DNA from: Arthrobacter sp. NtRootA1
GTDB taxonomy: Bacteria > Actinomycetota > Actinomycetes > Actinomycetales > Micrococcaceae
DNA length: 64,000 bases
Assembly: GCF_019976975.1 (NCBI RefSeq)
Contig: NZ_AP024630.1
Coordinates: forward strand, 3,782,001-3,846,000
Direction of reading: 5' to 3'
Both the position numbers and the translations under genes were made by a program. This document shows, in pieces, positions 48,498 through 57,218 of the stretch; the first letter of the stretch is position 1; the number at the start of each line of letters is the position of its first letter. Below the pieces are notes generated by a model, which made no database searches, was not told the origin of the DNA, and saw only the letters and a list, made by a program, of their open reading frames with translations.

Positions 48498-49622
48498 TCA
48501 GCGAACCAGCCACGTCCGGAGTGCACGAAGGCATTCCCGGACGGCATCGGCGTCGACGTGTTCATTATCCTTGTGCGCCAGCAACGGATCGCCGGGTCCA
48601 AAGTTCACAGCCGGGATGCCTAGCTCACTGAAACGCGCGACGTCGGTCCAACCGTATTTCGGCTTTGGTTCCGCGCCGACTGCGGCCACGAAAGAGGCAG
48701 CTGCCGGGTGGTTCAGTCCGGGCCGGGCGCCGGCAGCAGCGTCCGTTCGGACGACGTCGAATCCTTCCAGGAGCTCCCGCACGTGGGCCTCAGCCTGGTC
48801 CGGCGTCTTGTCTGGAGCGAAGCGGTAGTTGATCTCTACCACGCAGCGGTCCGGGATGACGTTGCCGGCCGTGCCGCCATTGATCCTGACCGCGTTGAGG
48901 CTCTCCCGGTAGTCGAGGCCGTCCACGTTGATGGTCCGCGGCTCGTAGGCTGCGAGGCGGGCGAGGATGGGTGCCGCAGCGTGGATGGCGTTGCTGCCCA
49001 TCCACGCGCGGGCTGAGTGGGCCGCTTCACCGATGGTGGTCGCCTCGAACCGGCTGGTTCCATTGCATCCCCCTTCAACTGTGCCGTGTGTGGGCTCAAG
49101 AAGAATGGCGAAGTCCCCCAGGAGCAGGTCACCATGATTGCGGACCAGCCTGCCCAGGCCGCTCTTGACGGCCTCTACTTCCTCGTGGTCGTAGAAGACA
49201 AAGGTGACATCCTTGTCCGGTTCCTTGCCGTCGTCGAACAAGGTCGCCGCGAGTGCGAGCTGCACGGCAACGCCGCCCTTCATGTCGGTAGTCCCCCGGC
49301 CATAAAGCACGCCTTCCCCGGGAATGCCCGACTCCCACGTCGCCGGAACGGTGCCCAGCGAGCCTTCCACCGTGGGCAGCGGCACAGTGTCCAGGTGTCC
49401 AGCGAGGATGACGCGCTCGGCGCGGCCAAGCTCGGTGCGGGCAATGATGGCGTCGCCGTCACGGACGACTGTGTATTCGGGGATGGCGCGCAGGGCGGCC
49501 TCGACCAGATCGGCGAGCTGGGTCTCGTTGCCGGAGACACTGTTGATATCGATCAGCGCGGCTGTCAGCAAGGCGACGTCCTGGCGCAGGTCCAGTAGGG
49601 CAGGGGCAGGGTTAAGGGTCAC
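48498..49622 (-). CDS. dapE: Succinyl-diaminopimelate desuccinylase
   Basis: About 374 aa M20 metallopeptidase of the lysine/diaminopimelate pathway. HLDTVP (about 79-84) gives the first metal histidine and catalytic Asp, GRGTTDMKGG the bridging Asp, and YDHEEVEA the catalytic and metal Glu pair. Two GTG codons sit at 49625 and 49622. I prefer 49622 because TAAGGT then lies exactly 6 nt upstream, as in other leaderless genes here. Divergent from dapD, next-but-one enzyme of the same branch. Confidence 0.93.
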   Translation of the reverse strand: MTLNPAPALLDLRQDVALLTAALIDINSVSGNETQLADLVEAALRAIPEYTVVRDGDAIIARTELGRAERVILAGHLDTVPLPTVEGSLGTVPATWESGIPGEGVLYGRGTTDMKGGVAVQLALAATLFDDGKEPDKDVTFVFYDHEEVEAVKSGLGRLVRNHGDLLLGDFAILLEPTHGTVEGGCNGTSRFEATTIGEAAHSARAWMGSNAIHAAAPILARLAAYEPRTINVDGLDYRESLNAVRINGGTAGNVIPDRCVVEINYRFAPDKTPDQAEAHVRELLEGFDVVRTDAAAGARPGLNHPAAASFVAAVGAEPKPKYGWTDVARFSELGIPAVNFGPGDPLLAHKDNEHVDADAVRECLRALRTWLVR

Positions 49623-49628
49623 CACTCC

Positions 49629-49634
49629 ACCTTA
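49629..49634 (-). promoter_or_regulatory. -10 hexamer TAAGGT of dapE (leaderless)
   Basis: TAAGGT on the minus strand ends 6 nt before the GTG at 49622. Confidence 0.5.
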
Positions 49635-49716
49635 ACGCTCCGGGCGGCTGTGATTCGGGCAACAAATGCGACCTACCCGGGGTGAGACGGGTTTCAGCCG
49701 TGCCACGGGCGCTCGA

Positions 49717-49722
49717 TACACT
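49717..49722 (+). promoter_or_regulatory. -10 hexamer TACACT of dapD (leaderless)
   Basis: TACACT ends 6 nt before the ATG at 49729; an in-frame start at 49666 would lie upstream of this promoter. Confidence 0.6.
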
Positions 49723-49728
49723 TGGGCC

Positions 49729-50742
49729 ATGACTGAAACTGCTTCCTCTGCTGCGCCCGCAAACCACCGATCAGCCTACGGATTCGGCCTCGCCACCATC
49801 GCAACCTCGCCTTCCGGGGAAGCAACCGTACTGGATGTCTGGTACCCGGCGCCTGCCTTGGGTGTAGCCGCTGAAACCCTTCGTGACGTCGAGAATGCCG
49901 ATCCCGCACTCACTGCACTGGCCGACGACGGCAAGGACGCCGATCGCGGTACAGAGCAGAAAGTGGTCTTCGCACAGATCGACCTCGACGCCGCCCCGGC
50001 GGACACCGCTGATGCTTACTTGCGCCTTCACCTTCTCTCGCACCGCTTGGTCAAGCCCAACAGCATCAATCTGGATGGCGTCTTCGGCAAGCTCCCCAAC
50101 GTCGTATGGACCAACTTCGGCCCAGCCGCCGTCGAAGGTTTTGAAATGACGCGTGCGCGCCTGCGTAAGCGCGGCAACGTCGTGGTTTACGGCGTGGATA
50201 AGTTCCCGCGCATGGTTGACTACGTGGTTCCCACAGGTGTGCGGATCGCCGACGCCGACCGCGTCCGCTTGGGTGCGCACCTGGCCGAGGGCACCACGGT
50301 GATGCATGAAGGCTTCGTGAACTTCAACGCCGGAACCCTGGGCACGTCCATGGTGGAAGGCCGCATCTCCGCTGGAGTGGTGGCCGGTGACGGCACGGAC
50401 GTCGGCGGCGGTGCCTCCATCATGGGTACGCTCTCCGGCGGAGGCAAGGAAAAGATTGCCTTGGGCGAGCGTGTACTGCTTGGTGCAAACTCCGGCGTCG
50501 GTATCAGCATCGGCGACGATTCCGTGGTGGAAGCCGGCCTCTACGTCACCGCCGGCACGCGCGTCCGTGTGCCTGGTCCCAAGGACGAGAACGGCGAAGA
50601 TACCAGCAAGATCATCAAGGCCGTGGAGCTTTCAGGTGTTCCCAACCTCCTGTTCCGCCGCAACTCCACAACCGGTGGCGTGGAAGTCCTGCCCCGCAAG
50701 GGCCAGACCGTGGAGTTGAACGAGGCACTCCACGCCAACTAG
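49729..50742 (+). CDS. dapD: Tetrahydrodipicolinate N-succinyltransferase, actinobacterial type
   Basis: 337 aa. It succinylates tetrahydrodipicolinate, feeding DapC and DapE. The C-terminal left-handed beta-helix is visible in VRLGAHLAEGTTVMHEGFV, SAGVVAGDGTDVGGGASIM and LLGANSGVGISIGDDSVV. The long N-terminal domain with LDVWYPAPALG and the segment YGVDKFPRMVDYVVP mark the actinobacterial DapD group. Start chosen at 49729 from the promoter position. A secreted-protein gene follows after 13 bp. Confidence 0.94.
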   Translation: MTETASSAAPANHRSAYGFGLATIATSPSGEATVLDVWYPAPALGVAAETLRDVENADPALTALADDGKDADRGTEQKVVFAQIDLDAAPADTADAYLRLHLLSHRLVKPNSINLDGVFGKLPNVVWTNFGPAAVEGFEMTRARLRKRGNVVVYGVDKFPRMVDYVVPTGVRIADADRVRLGAHLAEGTTVMHEGFVNFNAGTLGTSMVEGRISAGVVAGDGTDVGGGASIMGTLSGGGKEKIALGERVLLGANSGVGISIGDDSVVEAGLYVTAGTRVRVPGPKDENGEDTSKIIKAVELSGVPNLLFRRNSTTGGVEVLPRKGQTVELNEALHAN

Positions 50743-50755
50743 CACAAGACAAGCA

Positions 50756-51598
50756 ATGCGCCGGTTCCGCCGCGCCATCGTTGCGGTGCTCGCGCTGGCC
50801 CTTGTGGCCGGTGCTATCTACGCGATAGTTGCCATACTGCAGCGCTCCGAGACCCTGGTCTCGGAGCGCTGCCTCGCCGTCATAGGTTCAGAAAGCTACG
50901 AGTTGGCTACCGACCAAGCGGCCAACGCCTCGCTCATCACGGCTATCTCTGTTCAGCGCGGACTTCCACCAAGGGCTGCAAGCATCGCCCTCGCCACCGC
51001 GATGCAGGAGTCCAAGCTGCGGAACATCAATTACGGCGACGATGCAGGACCTGATTCCCGGGGGTTGTTCCAACAGAGGCCATCGCAAGGCTGGGGAACC
51101 GAGGCACAGGTCATGGACCCTGTCTATGCGACGAACGCCTTCTATAACGGCCTCATCAAAATTCCCGGTTACGAGACCATGGAGATTACCCAGGCAGCCC
51201 AGCAGGTCCAGCGCTCCGCGTTCCCCCGGGCATACGCCCAGCACGAGAACATGGGTCGCGCTTTCGCTTCTGCCCTCACCGGTCATTCCGAATCCGCGCT
51301 GACCTGTGAACTCCGGATGCCTGAAGCGGCCGGTGACCCTGCCGCCGTCGTGGAGGAACTGACGGCGGCGTACGGCCCCCAGCCCGCCACAGTCCAGGGC
51401 CGCTCGGTGCAACTGGATATCACCGGTACGCAAGCCTGGGCAGTTGCCCATTGGGCTGTGGCCAACGCCAAGTCTCTGTCCATCACGCAAGTGGATGTTG
51501 GCGGTCAGACGTGGAACAGGGAAAAACGCGACGGGTGGATTGCTTCGACGGCGCCGTCTGAATCAGTGACCATCACCGTCTCGGCACCGACCACCTGA
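50756..51598 (+). CDS. Membrane-anchored lysozyme-fold-like protein
   Basis: 280 aa. A single N-terminal helix (IVAVLALALVAGAIYAIVAIL, about 8-28) acts as signal anchor. The outside domain starts with ASIALATAMQESKLRNINYG (about 80-100) and RGLFQQRPSQGWG (about 110-122). That resembles lytic-transglycosylase-like folds, with a candidate catalytic Glu in MQESK. The C-terminal 90 residues are not assigned. Coupling to dapD suggests a cell-wall task, but hydrolase activity is not established. Confidence 0.68.
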   Translation: MRRFRRAIVAVLALALVAGAIYAIVAILQRSETLVSERCLAVIGSESYELATDQAANASLITAISVQRGLPPRAASIALATAMQESKLRNINYGDDAGPDSRGLFQQRPSQGWGTEAQVMDPVYATNAFYNGLIKIPGYETMEITQAAQQVQRSAFPRAYAQHENMGRAFASALTGHSESALTCELRMPEAAGDPAAVVEELTAAYGPQPATVQGRSVQLDITGTQAWAVAHWAVANAKSLSITQVDVGGQTWNREKRDGWIASTAPSESVTITVSAPTT

Positions 51599-51599
51599 G

Positions 51600-52211
51600 C
51601 TAGGCGAGTATCTCCACCACAGGCTGGACATAACTGCGGAAGACGTCGGGCTCGGACAGCAGCTTGTGGCTCATGATCATGGTGCTGGGCTCCAAGTACC
51701 AGGCGCGGGGTTCGTTGAGCGGCAACTCGATGATGGTGAGATCAAAGTCCCGCGAACTACGCCCGACTTCCAGAAGCCTGTCCTCCACCATCTCGTTCAG
51801 GACTCCCGTAACGCCGTTGGCTTCGCGCTCTGCCTCGATCTTCGCGTATTCATCGATCCTGTCCGTTGCCCATCCCAAAGCTGAGCCAAAGTGTGCCTGC
51901 AGGACACGCTGGAGGGCAGGGGAATTCCCGAAGGCCTTGAAGCTGGGCGGCGCGAGCTCAAGTGCCGGGTCGGGATAGGTCTTCACGAGCTTCTCCCACC
52001 AGGCCTCCCACTCGGTTTTCAGGGCGTGGATCCCGCCCACATCCGAGGTGAGGTGACTGTGATCGGCATGGCGGACCTTGGGAGCAGCGTGCGACAGTAA
52101 CGGTTTTCCGGCACCGTCGAGTCCAGCTACATCGCGCAAGTACAGGGCGATGAGCATCGGCCCGGACGTGTCCATGGTGATGCGCCATCCCGGGCCGCCT
52201 GACTCATGCAT
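51600..52211 (-). CDS. Conserved hypothetical soluble protein
   Basis: 203 aa with ribosome site AAGGGAGG. No signal peptide or membrane segment. Sequence features include LSHAAPKVRHADHSHL and EWEAWWEKL, and a C-terminal YLEPSTMIMSHKLL. I do not recognise the family. Its stop is one base from the stop of the convergent gene, and no terminator lies between. Confidence 0.65.
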   Translation of the reverse strand: MHESGGPGWRITMDTSGPMLIALYLRDVAGLDGAGKPLLSHAAPKVRHADHSHLTSDVGGIHALKTEWEAWWEKLVKTYPDPALELAPPSFKAFGNSPALQRVLQAHFGSALGWATDRIDEYAKIEAEREANGVTGVLNEMVEDRLLEVGRSSRDFDLTIIELPLNEPRAWYLEPSTMIMSHKLLSEPDVFRSYVQPVVEILA

Positions 52212-52338
52212 CCGAATTCCTCCCTTGGCAGGTTCCCGACATGTCCCAGTCTATTCCCGTTGGCTTGCTACGGTAACGGTGCGGGAGACACTGCTTGCCG
52301 GGCGGCATGTGGACGTCCCGTGGCGAGGCCGGGACAGC

Positions 52339-52965
52339 CTATGGCGTAGCCGGCACCGAAGCGAAAGCTGCGAGATGGGCCGTGAGGACGTCGCTGCACA
52401 TCTCGGCCGTCATCCATTCGGGCTGGAGCAGGGCATGCATGCAAAGGCCGTCCATGGTGGCCAGGAGCCGTTCAGCCTCTGTGACAAGGCTTTGCCGGGC
52501 TTCGGCTTCGCCGGGGCTCAACAGGATGATGAGGCGTCCCACAATGGCAGCGACTGCGCGGTGACTGCGTTCGGCCTCGGCAGCCAGCACTGGTTTGATT
52601 CGCGCAGCGTGGCGGAAGGCCATCCAAACGCAGGCGTCCACAGCGAGCTCTTCATCCAAGGGAAGGAACTGACCCAAGAGGTTCAACACCGCGGCGTGCT
52701 GCCCGGCGCTGCCCGGAGTTTCGCCTTCAACGGCAAGCAAAGCCGACTCCAGCCGGCCGCTGATACGGTCGATGACGGAGGCAAAGGAGAACACGAGAAG
52801 CTCGTCGCTGCTGGCAAAATAGTGCCGCACGGAGCCTACGGCCAGTCCGGCTTCATCTGCTACTTCACGAAGGGATGCCCGCTCCAAACCGTCGCTTGCG
52901 ATGATCCTGAAGACAGCTTGGACAACTTCCTGGCGCCGGGCTTCGGCATCAACAATTTTGGGCAC
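52339..52965 (-). CDS. TetR/AcrR-family regulator
   Basis: 208 aa. N-terminal helix-turn-helix: RIIASDGLERASLREVADEA then GSVRHYFASSDELL (about 20-55); the effector domain is of the BetI-like C-terminal type. GTG start. Divergent from galE across 80 bp. The target may be itself or a distant operon; no palindromic operator is obvious in the gap. Confidence 0.87.
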   Translation of the reverse strand: MPKIVDAEARRQEVVQAVFRIIASDGLERASLREVADEAGLAVGSVRHYFASSDELLVFSFASVIDRISGRLESALLAVEGETPGSAGQHAAVLNLLGQFLPLDEELAVDACVWMAFRHAARIKPVLAAEAERSHRAVAAIVGRLIILLSPGEAEARQSLVTEAERLLATMDGLCMHALLQPEWMTAEMCSDVLTAHLAAFASVPATP

Positions 52966-53032
52966 CAGTAGTTTTTAGCACGAACGTGCTTCAACCACGC
53001 TCAACACTGAGCGGCGTGGCTCGGATTTCCGA

Positions 53033-53038
53033 TAGCGT
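53033..53038 (+). promoter_or_regulatory. -10 hexamer TAGCGT of galE (leaderless)
   Basis: TAGCGT ends 7 nt before the ATG at 53046; no ribosome site. Confidence 0.55.
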
Positions 53039-53045
53039 AGACACC

Positions 53046-54062
53046 ATGAAAATTCTTGTCACGGGTGGCACCGGCTACATCGGTTCGCACACCGTTCTGT
53101 CCCTTCAGGAAGCCGGCCATGACGTCGTCGTGCTCGATAACCTCGTGAACTCCAGCGAAGAGTCACTGCGCAGGGTTTCCGAGCTCACTGGCAAGACCGC
53201 AGCCTTCCACAAGGTGGACCTGGTGGACGAGCCCGCCGTCGAGGCCGTGTTCGACCAGCACCAGATCGACGCCGTGATCCATTTCGCAGGACTCAAGGCC
53301 GTGGGCGAATCCGTTCAGGAGCCATTGGCGTACTACTACAACAACATCGTGGGCACGCTGAACCTGCTCCGGGCCATGGACAAGCACAATGTCCGTTCCA
53401 TCGTGTTCAGTTCCTCCGCAACCGTATATGGCGAGCACAATCCCATCCCGTACATCGAGAAGATGGAAATCGGCGCCAACAACCCGTACGGCCGCACCAA
53501 GGAACAGATCGAAGACATCCTCTCAGACCTGGGGAATGCGGACGACCGCTGGCATATCGCACTGCTGCGCTACTTCAACCCCGTGGGCGCCCACCCGTCC
53601 GGCCGCATCGGTGAGGACCCGCAAGGCATCCCCAACAATCTCGTCCCGTTCATCGCCCAGGTTGCCGTGGGACGCCGCGAGAAGCTCATGGTTTTCGGTG
53701 GCGACTATGACACCCCGGATGGCACAGCCCAGCGCGACTACATCCACGTAGTGGACCTCGCTGAAGGTCACGTAGCCGCACTGAACTTCATCGCTGACCG
53801 CGCGGGAGTCCGCCGCTGGAACCTGGGGTCCGGCAGGGGATCCTCCGTGTTGGAGGTACTGAGGTCCTTCGAAAAGGCCGTCGGACACGAGCTGCCCTAC
53901 GAAATCACGGGCCGCCGCGCTGGCGACCTCCCCGCCTTCTGGGCCGATGCTTCGTCCGCCCTCGCAGACCTCGGATGGTCCACCACGAAGACCGTGGACC
54001 AGATGTGCGAGGATCACTGGCGCTGGCAGAAGAACAATCCGTACGGATACAACGCTTCCTAA
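53046..54062 (+). CDS. galE: UDP-glucose 4-epimerase
   Basis: 338 aa extended SDR. It interconverts UDP-glucose and UDP-galactose for cell-wall and exopolysaccharide sugars. NAD-binding GGTGYIGSHT is at residues 7-16, catalytic SSSATVYG with Ser/Thr follows near 120, and NPYGRTK gives YxxxK near 150. RYFNPVGAHPSGRIGEDP and RDYIHVVDLAEGH are GalE signatures. A start at 52986 would lie upstream of the promoter and is rejected. Confidence 0.95.
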   Translation: MKILVTGGTGYIGSHTVLSLQEAGHDVVVLDNLVNSSEESLRRVSELTGKTAAFHKVDLVDEPAVEAVFDQHQIDAVIHFAGLKAVGESVQEPLAYYYNNIVGTLNLLRAMDKHNVRSIVFSSSATVYGEHNPIPYIEKMEIGANNPYGRTKEQIEDILSDLGNADDRWHIALLRYFNPVGAHPSGRIGEDPQGIPNNLVPFIAQVAVGRREKLMVFGGDYDTPDGTAQRDYIHVVDLAEGHVAALNFIADRAGVRRWNLGSGRGSSVLEVLRSFEKAVGHELPYEITGRRAGDLPAFWADASSALADLGWSTTKTVDQMCEDHWRWQKNNPYGYNAS

Positions 54063-54134
54063 TAACAACGCGGGGTCACTTAGGGCCCATATCGGCCTGC
54101 TTTATGGGCCGCAAGTGACCCCGCGTTGCTTATT
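54061..54134. terminator. Large bidirectional hairpin after galE
   Basis: AATAACAACGCGGGGTCACT with its near-complement at 54113-54134, plus an inner GGCCCATA/TATGGGCC stem. The arms run into the galE stop codon, and AATA/TATT ends give short tracts on both sides. Confidence 0.85.
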
Positions 54135-54147
54135 ACGGACTGAACCG

Positions 54148-54193
54148 ACGACGGCGGCCGCCCACCTCGCGCGAGGTGGGCGGCCGCCGTCGT
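54148..54193. terminator. 46-bp perfect palindrome before the gltA 3' end
   Basis: Perfect 23-bp arms meeting at 54170/54171 with no spacer, very GC-rich (GGCGGCCGCCCACCTCGC in one arm). It is a second hairpin only 13 bp from the first, between the convergent genes galE and gltA. Confidence 0.85.
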
Positions 54194-54212
54194 GATTGAC
54201 GCTGTTGCCGTA

Positions 54213-55496
54213 TCAGTTGGCCGGGTAGTTGCGCTCCGGCTCCCCTGTGTAGAGCTGCCGCGGGCGGCCGATCTTGGTCTGGGGATCGTTGATCATTTCG
54301 CGCCACTGGGCAATCCAGCCCGGGAGGCGGCCGATGGCGAAGAGGACGGTGAACATCTTCTCCGGGAAACCCATCGCCTTGTAGATCAGGCCGGTGTAAA
54401 AGTCCACGTTCGGGTACAACTTGCGCTGGATGAAGTAGTCATCAGCCAGGGCCTTCTCTTCAAGGCGCATGGCGATGTCCAGCAGTTCGTCGTTGCCGCC
54501 GAGCTTGCCCAGGACCTCGTGGGCCGTTGCCTTGATGATCTTGGCACGGGGATCGTAGTTCTTGTAAACACGGTGACCGAAGCCCATGAGGCGGACGCCG
54601 TCTTCCTTGTTCTTGACCTTCTCCATGTAGTCCTCGGGCTTGATGCCCTCGGCCTGGATCTGGCGCAGCATCTTCAGCACGGCCTCATTGGCGCCGCCGT
54701 GGGCGGGTCCGAAGAGCGCGTTGATGCCGGCGGATACCGAAGCGAAGAGGTTTGCGTTGGAGGAACCCACCAAACGGACGGTGGAGGTGGAACAGTTCTG
54801 CTCGTGGTCAGCGTGCAGGATGAGCAGCAGGTCCAGCGCCTTAACCACAATGGGGTCCAGCTCGTACTGCTCGGCCGGGAGGCCGAAGCTCAGGCGCAGG
54901 AAGTTCTCCACCAGGTTCATGGAGTTGTCCGGGTACAGCATGGGCTGGCCAATGGACTTCTTGTGTGCGTAGGCCGCAATAACAGGCAGCTTGGCCATGA
55001 GGCGGATGGTGGAAACTTCAACGTGCTCGGCGTTGAAGGGATCCAGCGAGTCCTGGTAGAACGTGGACAACGCCGAAACGGCCGAGGACAGCACCGGCAT
55101 GGGGTGCGCGTCGCGCGGGAACCCACCGAAGAAGCCCTTGAGCTCCTCATGCAGAAGCGTGTGGCGGCGGATCTTCTGATCGAACTCTTCCAGCTCCGTG
55201 GGAGTGGGAAGGTTGCCGTAGATCAGCAGGTAGGAAACTTCGAGGAAGCTCGAGTGCTGCGCGAGCTGCTCGATGGGGTACCCGCGGTACCGCAGGATGC
55301 CTGCGTCGCCGTCGATGTAAGTGATGGCCGAGGTGGTGGCCGCTGTGTTCATGAAGCCGGGGTCATAGGCGACGGCGCCCGTCTGCTTCAGCAGCTTGGA
55401 AACGTCATAACCTTCGTTTCCTTCTACAACCTGGATGCGCGGCAGTTCAAGTTCGCCGCCGGCATGGCGCAGTGTCGCGCTAGTGGTCTCAGTCAT
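54213..55496 (-). CDS. gltA: Citrate synthase
   Basis: 427 aa type II (hexameric-type) citrate synthase, entry enzyme of the TCA cycle. Catalytic His in FGPAHGGANEAVL and in GFGHRVYKNYDPR, and Asp in NVDFYTGLIYKA. Start at the ATG 55496 because AAGGGG precedes it and MTETTSATLR begins the conserved region; an upstream in-frame codon at 55625 is not preceded by a ribosome site. The 232-bp upstream gap holds the dapC terminator and a short palindrome. Confidence 0.95.
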   Translation of the reverse strand: MTETTSATLRHAGGELELPRIQVVEGNEGYDVSKLLKQTGAVAYDPGFMNTAATTSAITYIDGDAGILRYRGYPIEQLAQHSSFLEVSYLLIYGNLPTPTELEEFDQKIRRHTLLHEELKGFFGGFPRDAHPMPVLSSAVSALSTFYQDSLDPFNAEHVEVSTIRLMAKLPVIAAYAHKKSIGQPMLYPDNSMNLVENFLRLSFGLPAEQYELDPIVVKALDLLLILHADHEQNCSTSTVRLVGSSNANLFASVSAGINALFGPAHGGANEAVLKMLRQIQAEGIKPEDYMEKVKNKEDGVRLMGFGHRVYKNYDPRAKIIKATAHEVLGKLGGNDELLDIAMRLEEKALADDYFIQRKLYPNVDFYTGLIYKAMGFPEKMFTVLFAIGRLPGWIAQWREMINDPQTKIGRPRQLYTGEPERNYPAN

Positions 55497-55646
55497 GGAG
55501 TCCCCTTCATGAGGCCTCTGGGCCTCTATAGAACGCTTGTCCAACCAACTTCTGGTGACGTCGTCTTCCGCCCCACTGTTGCAGGGCTCCAACGACCGCA
55601 GTGCTTTCTTATTGAAGGCCACCATTGATAGTCAGTTAAAAAGCTA

Positions 55647-55694
55647 CCGCCAGTAACCCTCCGGAACTAATCCGTTCCGTCCGGTTACTGGCGG
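55647..55694 (-). terminator. Rho-independent terminator of dapC
   Basis: On the minus strand CCGCCAGTAACC and GGTTACTGGCGG form the outer stem, with an inner CGGAAC/GTTCCG, followed by GCTTTTTAAC. The T-run makes this a classic terminator for the fdxA-dapC transcript. Confidence 0.88.
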
Positions 55695-55702
55695 AATGAC
55701 GC

Positions 55703-55719
55703 GACTTGTGGCACAAGTC
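55703..55719. promoter_or_regulatory. 17-bp palindrome just after dapC
   Basis: GACTTGTG and CACAAGTC around a single G, 9 bp past the dapC stop and about 200 bp upstream of gltA. It could be an operator or part of the transcript end. Confidence 0.4.
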
Positions 55720-55728
55720 ACAGCATTG

Positions 55729-56877
55729 TTATGAGCTTGCGCTTAACCTCTCCACGGCTGCGTCAATGCGTTCATCACTGCCGGTGAGTGCCACCCGGAT
55801 GAAGCCGTTGCCGGCATCACCGTAAAAGACACCGGGACCTACGACGATCCCCCGCTCAGCAAAACGGGCCACAGTGTCCCACGTAGCTTCACCGGCCGTG
55901 GACCATAGATAGAGGCCGGCATTGGAGTCGTGGATCTGCAACCCGAACTTCTCAAGAGCCGGAACGATCCTCTCGCGGCGGCCGCGGTACAGATCCTTCT
56001 GGGCAAGTACGTGGCCAGAATCGCCCAAAGCGACACGCATCGCCTCCTGCACCGGGTAGGGCACGATCATTCCTGCATGCTTGCGGCTGTTAACAAGGTT
56101 GGCCATAATCGCGGAGTCTCCGGCCACGAAAGCAGCCCGATAGCCGGCCAGGTTGGACTGTTTGCTCAGCGAATATACGCACAGCAGGCCATCCGTGGAA
56201 CCACCGGAAACCCTTGGGTCCAGGACGCTCGGGACAGCTTCTCCCCCACGCTGGGCATCCCATTCCCCCCAGCCGAGCTCGGCGTAGCATTCGTCGGAAG
56301 CCACTACGGCGCCGATTTCGCGCGCCTGGCTCACGATTTCCCGGAGCGATTCAACGCTCCGGACACTGCCCGTGGGATTGCCCGGCGAATTGATCCAAAC
56401 CAAGCGAACCCTTGCACGCGTTGCGGCATCCAGTTCGTCCAGGCTGTCCGCCGCTACGGCCGTAGCTCCTGCCAGCATCGCGCCGATATCGTACGTGGGG
56501 TAAGCCACCGTAGGCCTGACCACGACGTCCCCCGTGCCAAGGCCAAGCAAGAAGGGCAACCAGGCGACGAGCTCCTTGGAGCCCACGGTAGGCATAACGT
56601 CCCTTGGATCCAGATTGGGGACCCCGCGGCGGGTGGCGAACCATTCCACGACCGCGTGCCTCAACGCCTCGGTGCCGTGCACAGTCGGGTAGCCATGGGC
56701 ATCCGACGCCGCAGCAAGGGCGTCGCGGATCAGCTGTGGTGTGGGGTCCACAGGCGTTCCGATGGACAGGTTGACCACGCCCCCGGGGTGCTTGGAGGCG
56801 GCTGCAACATACGGCGCCATGGCCTCCCACGGGTAGTCGGGCAGGTTAAGGCCAAAGGCCGGTGCCGCGGAAATCAA
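55729..56877 (-). CDS. dapC: Succinyldiaminopimelate aminotransferase
   Basis: 382 aa fold-type I PLP aminotransferase. It makes N-succinyl-LL-diaminopimelate between DapD and DapE. The PLP lysine is in VYSLSKQSNLAGYR (about 240). GSKELVAWLPFLLGLG, WINSPGNPTG and SDECYAELGW are actinobacterial DapC features, and FGLNLPDYPWEAM opens the conserved part. The start appears to be TTG at 56877, 14 bp after fdxA. The fdxA-dapC pair is the M. tuberculosis Rv1177-Rv1178 arrangement. Confidence 0.92.
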   Translation of the reverse strand: MISAAPAFGLNLPDYPWEAMAPYVAAASKHPGGVVNLSIGTPVDPTPQLIRDALAAASDAHGYPTVHGTEALRHAVVEWFATRRGVPNLDPRDVMPTVGSKELVAWLPFLLGLGTGDVVVRPTVAYPTYDIGAMLAGATAVAADSLDELDAATRARVRLVWINSPGNPTGSVRSVESLREIVSQAREIGAVVASDECYAELGWGEWDAQRGGEAVPSVLDPRVSGGSTDGLLCVYSLSKQSNLAGYRAAFVAGDSAIMANLVNSRKHAGMIVPYPVQEAMRVALGDSGHVLAQKDLYRGRRERIVPALEKFGLQIHDSNAGLYLWSTAGEATWDTVARFAERGIVVGPGVFYGDAGNGFIRVALTGSDERIDAAVERLSASS

Positions 56878-56891
56878 GGAAGCAACCGCCC

Positions 56892-57218
56892 TTAGTGGTC
56901 TTGGTTTTGCGGGGGCAGGGCTGCAATGAACGGGTGGTCCTTGCCGGTGTTCCCGATCTTCGCAGCGCCACCCGGGGAACCGAGGTCGTCAAAGAATTCG
57001 ACGTTGGCCTTGTAGTAGTCAGCCCACTCTTCCGGGGTGTCATCCTCGTAGTAGATGGCCTCAACAGGGCATACGGGTTCGCAGGCACCACAGTCGACGC
57101 ATTCATCAGGGTGGATGTAGAGGGAACGCTCACCTTCGTAAATGCAGTCAACAGGGCATTCTTCGATACATGCCTTGTCCTTGACATCTACACACGGCTG
57201 CGCGATTACGTACGTCAC
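56892..57218 (-). CDS. fdxA: Seven-iron ferredoxin
   Basis: 108 aa from the GTG at 57218 after GGAGAGG. The first cluster segment, CVDVKDKACIEECPVDC, follows the 3Fe-4S pattern, and CVDCGACEPVCP is a 4Fe-4S pattern. This is the FdxA/FdxC electron carrier of actinobacteria, partner of cytochrome P450s and oxidoreductases. A CCCGGC/GCCGGG stem (57243-57258) lies in its leader, and GATAAT further up is a likely -10. Confidence 0.94.
   Translation of the reverse strand: MTYVIAQPCVDVKDKACIEECPVDCIYEGERSLYIHPDECVDCGACEPVCPVEAIYYEDDTPEEWADYYKANVEFFDDLGSPGGAAKIGNTGKDHPFIAALPPQNQDH

Noticed and set aside
54192..55628. 478-codon plus-strand open frame opposite gltA
   Set aside because: Shadow of citrate synthase, whose catalytic residues are intact on the minus strand.
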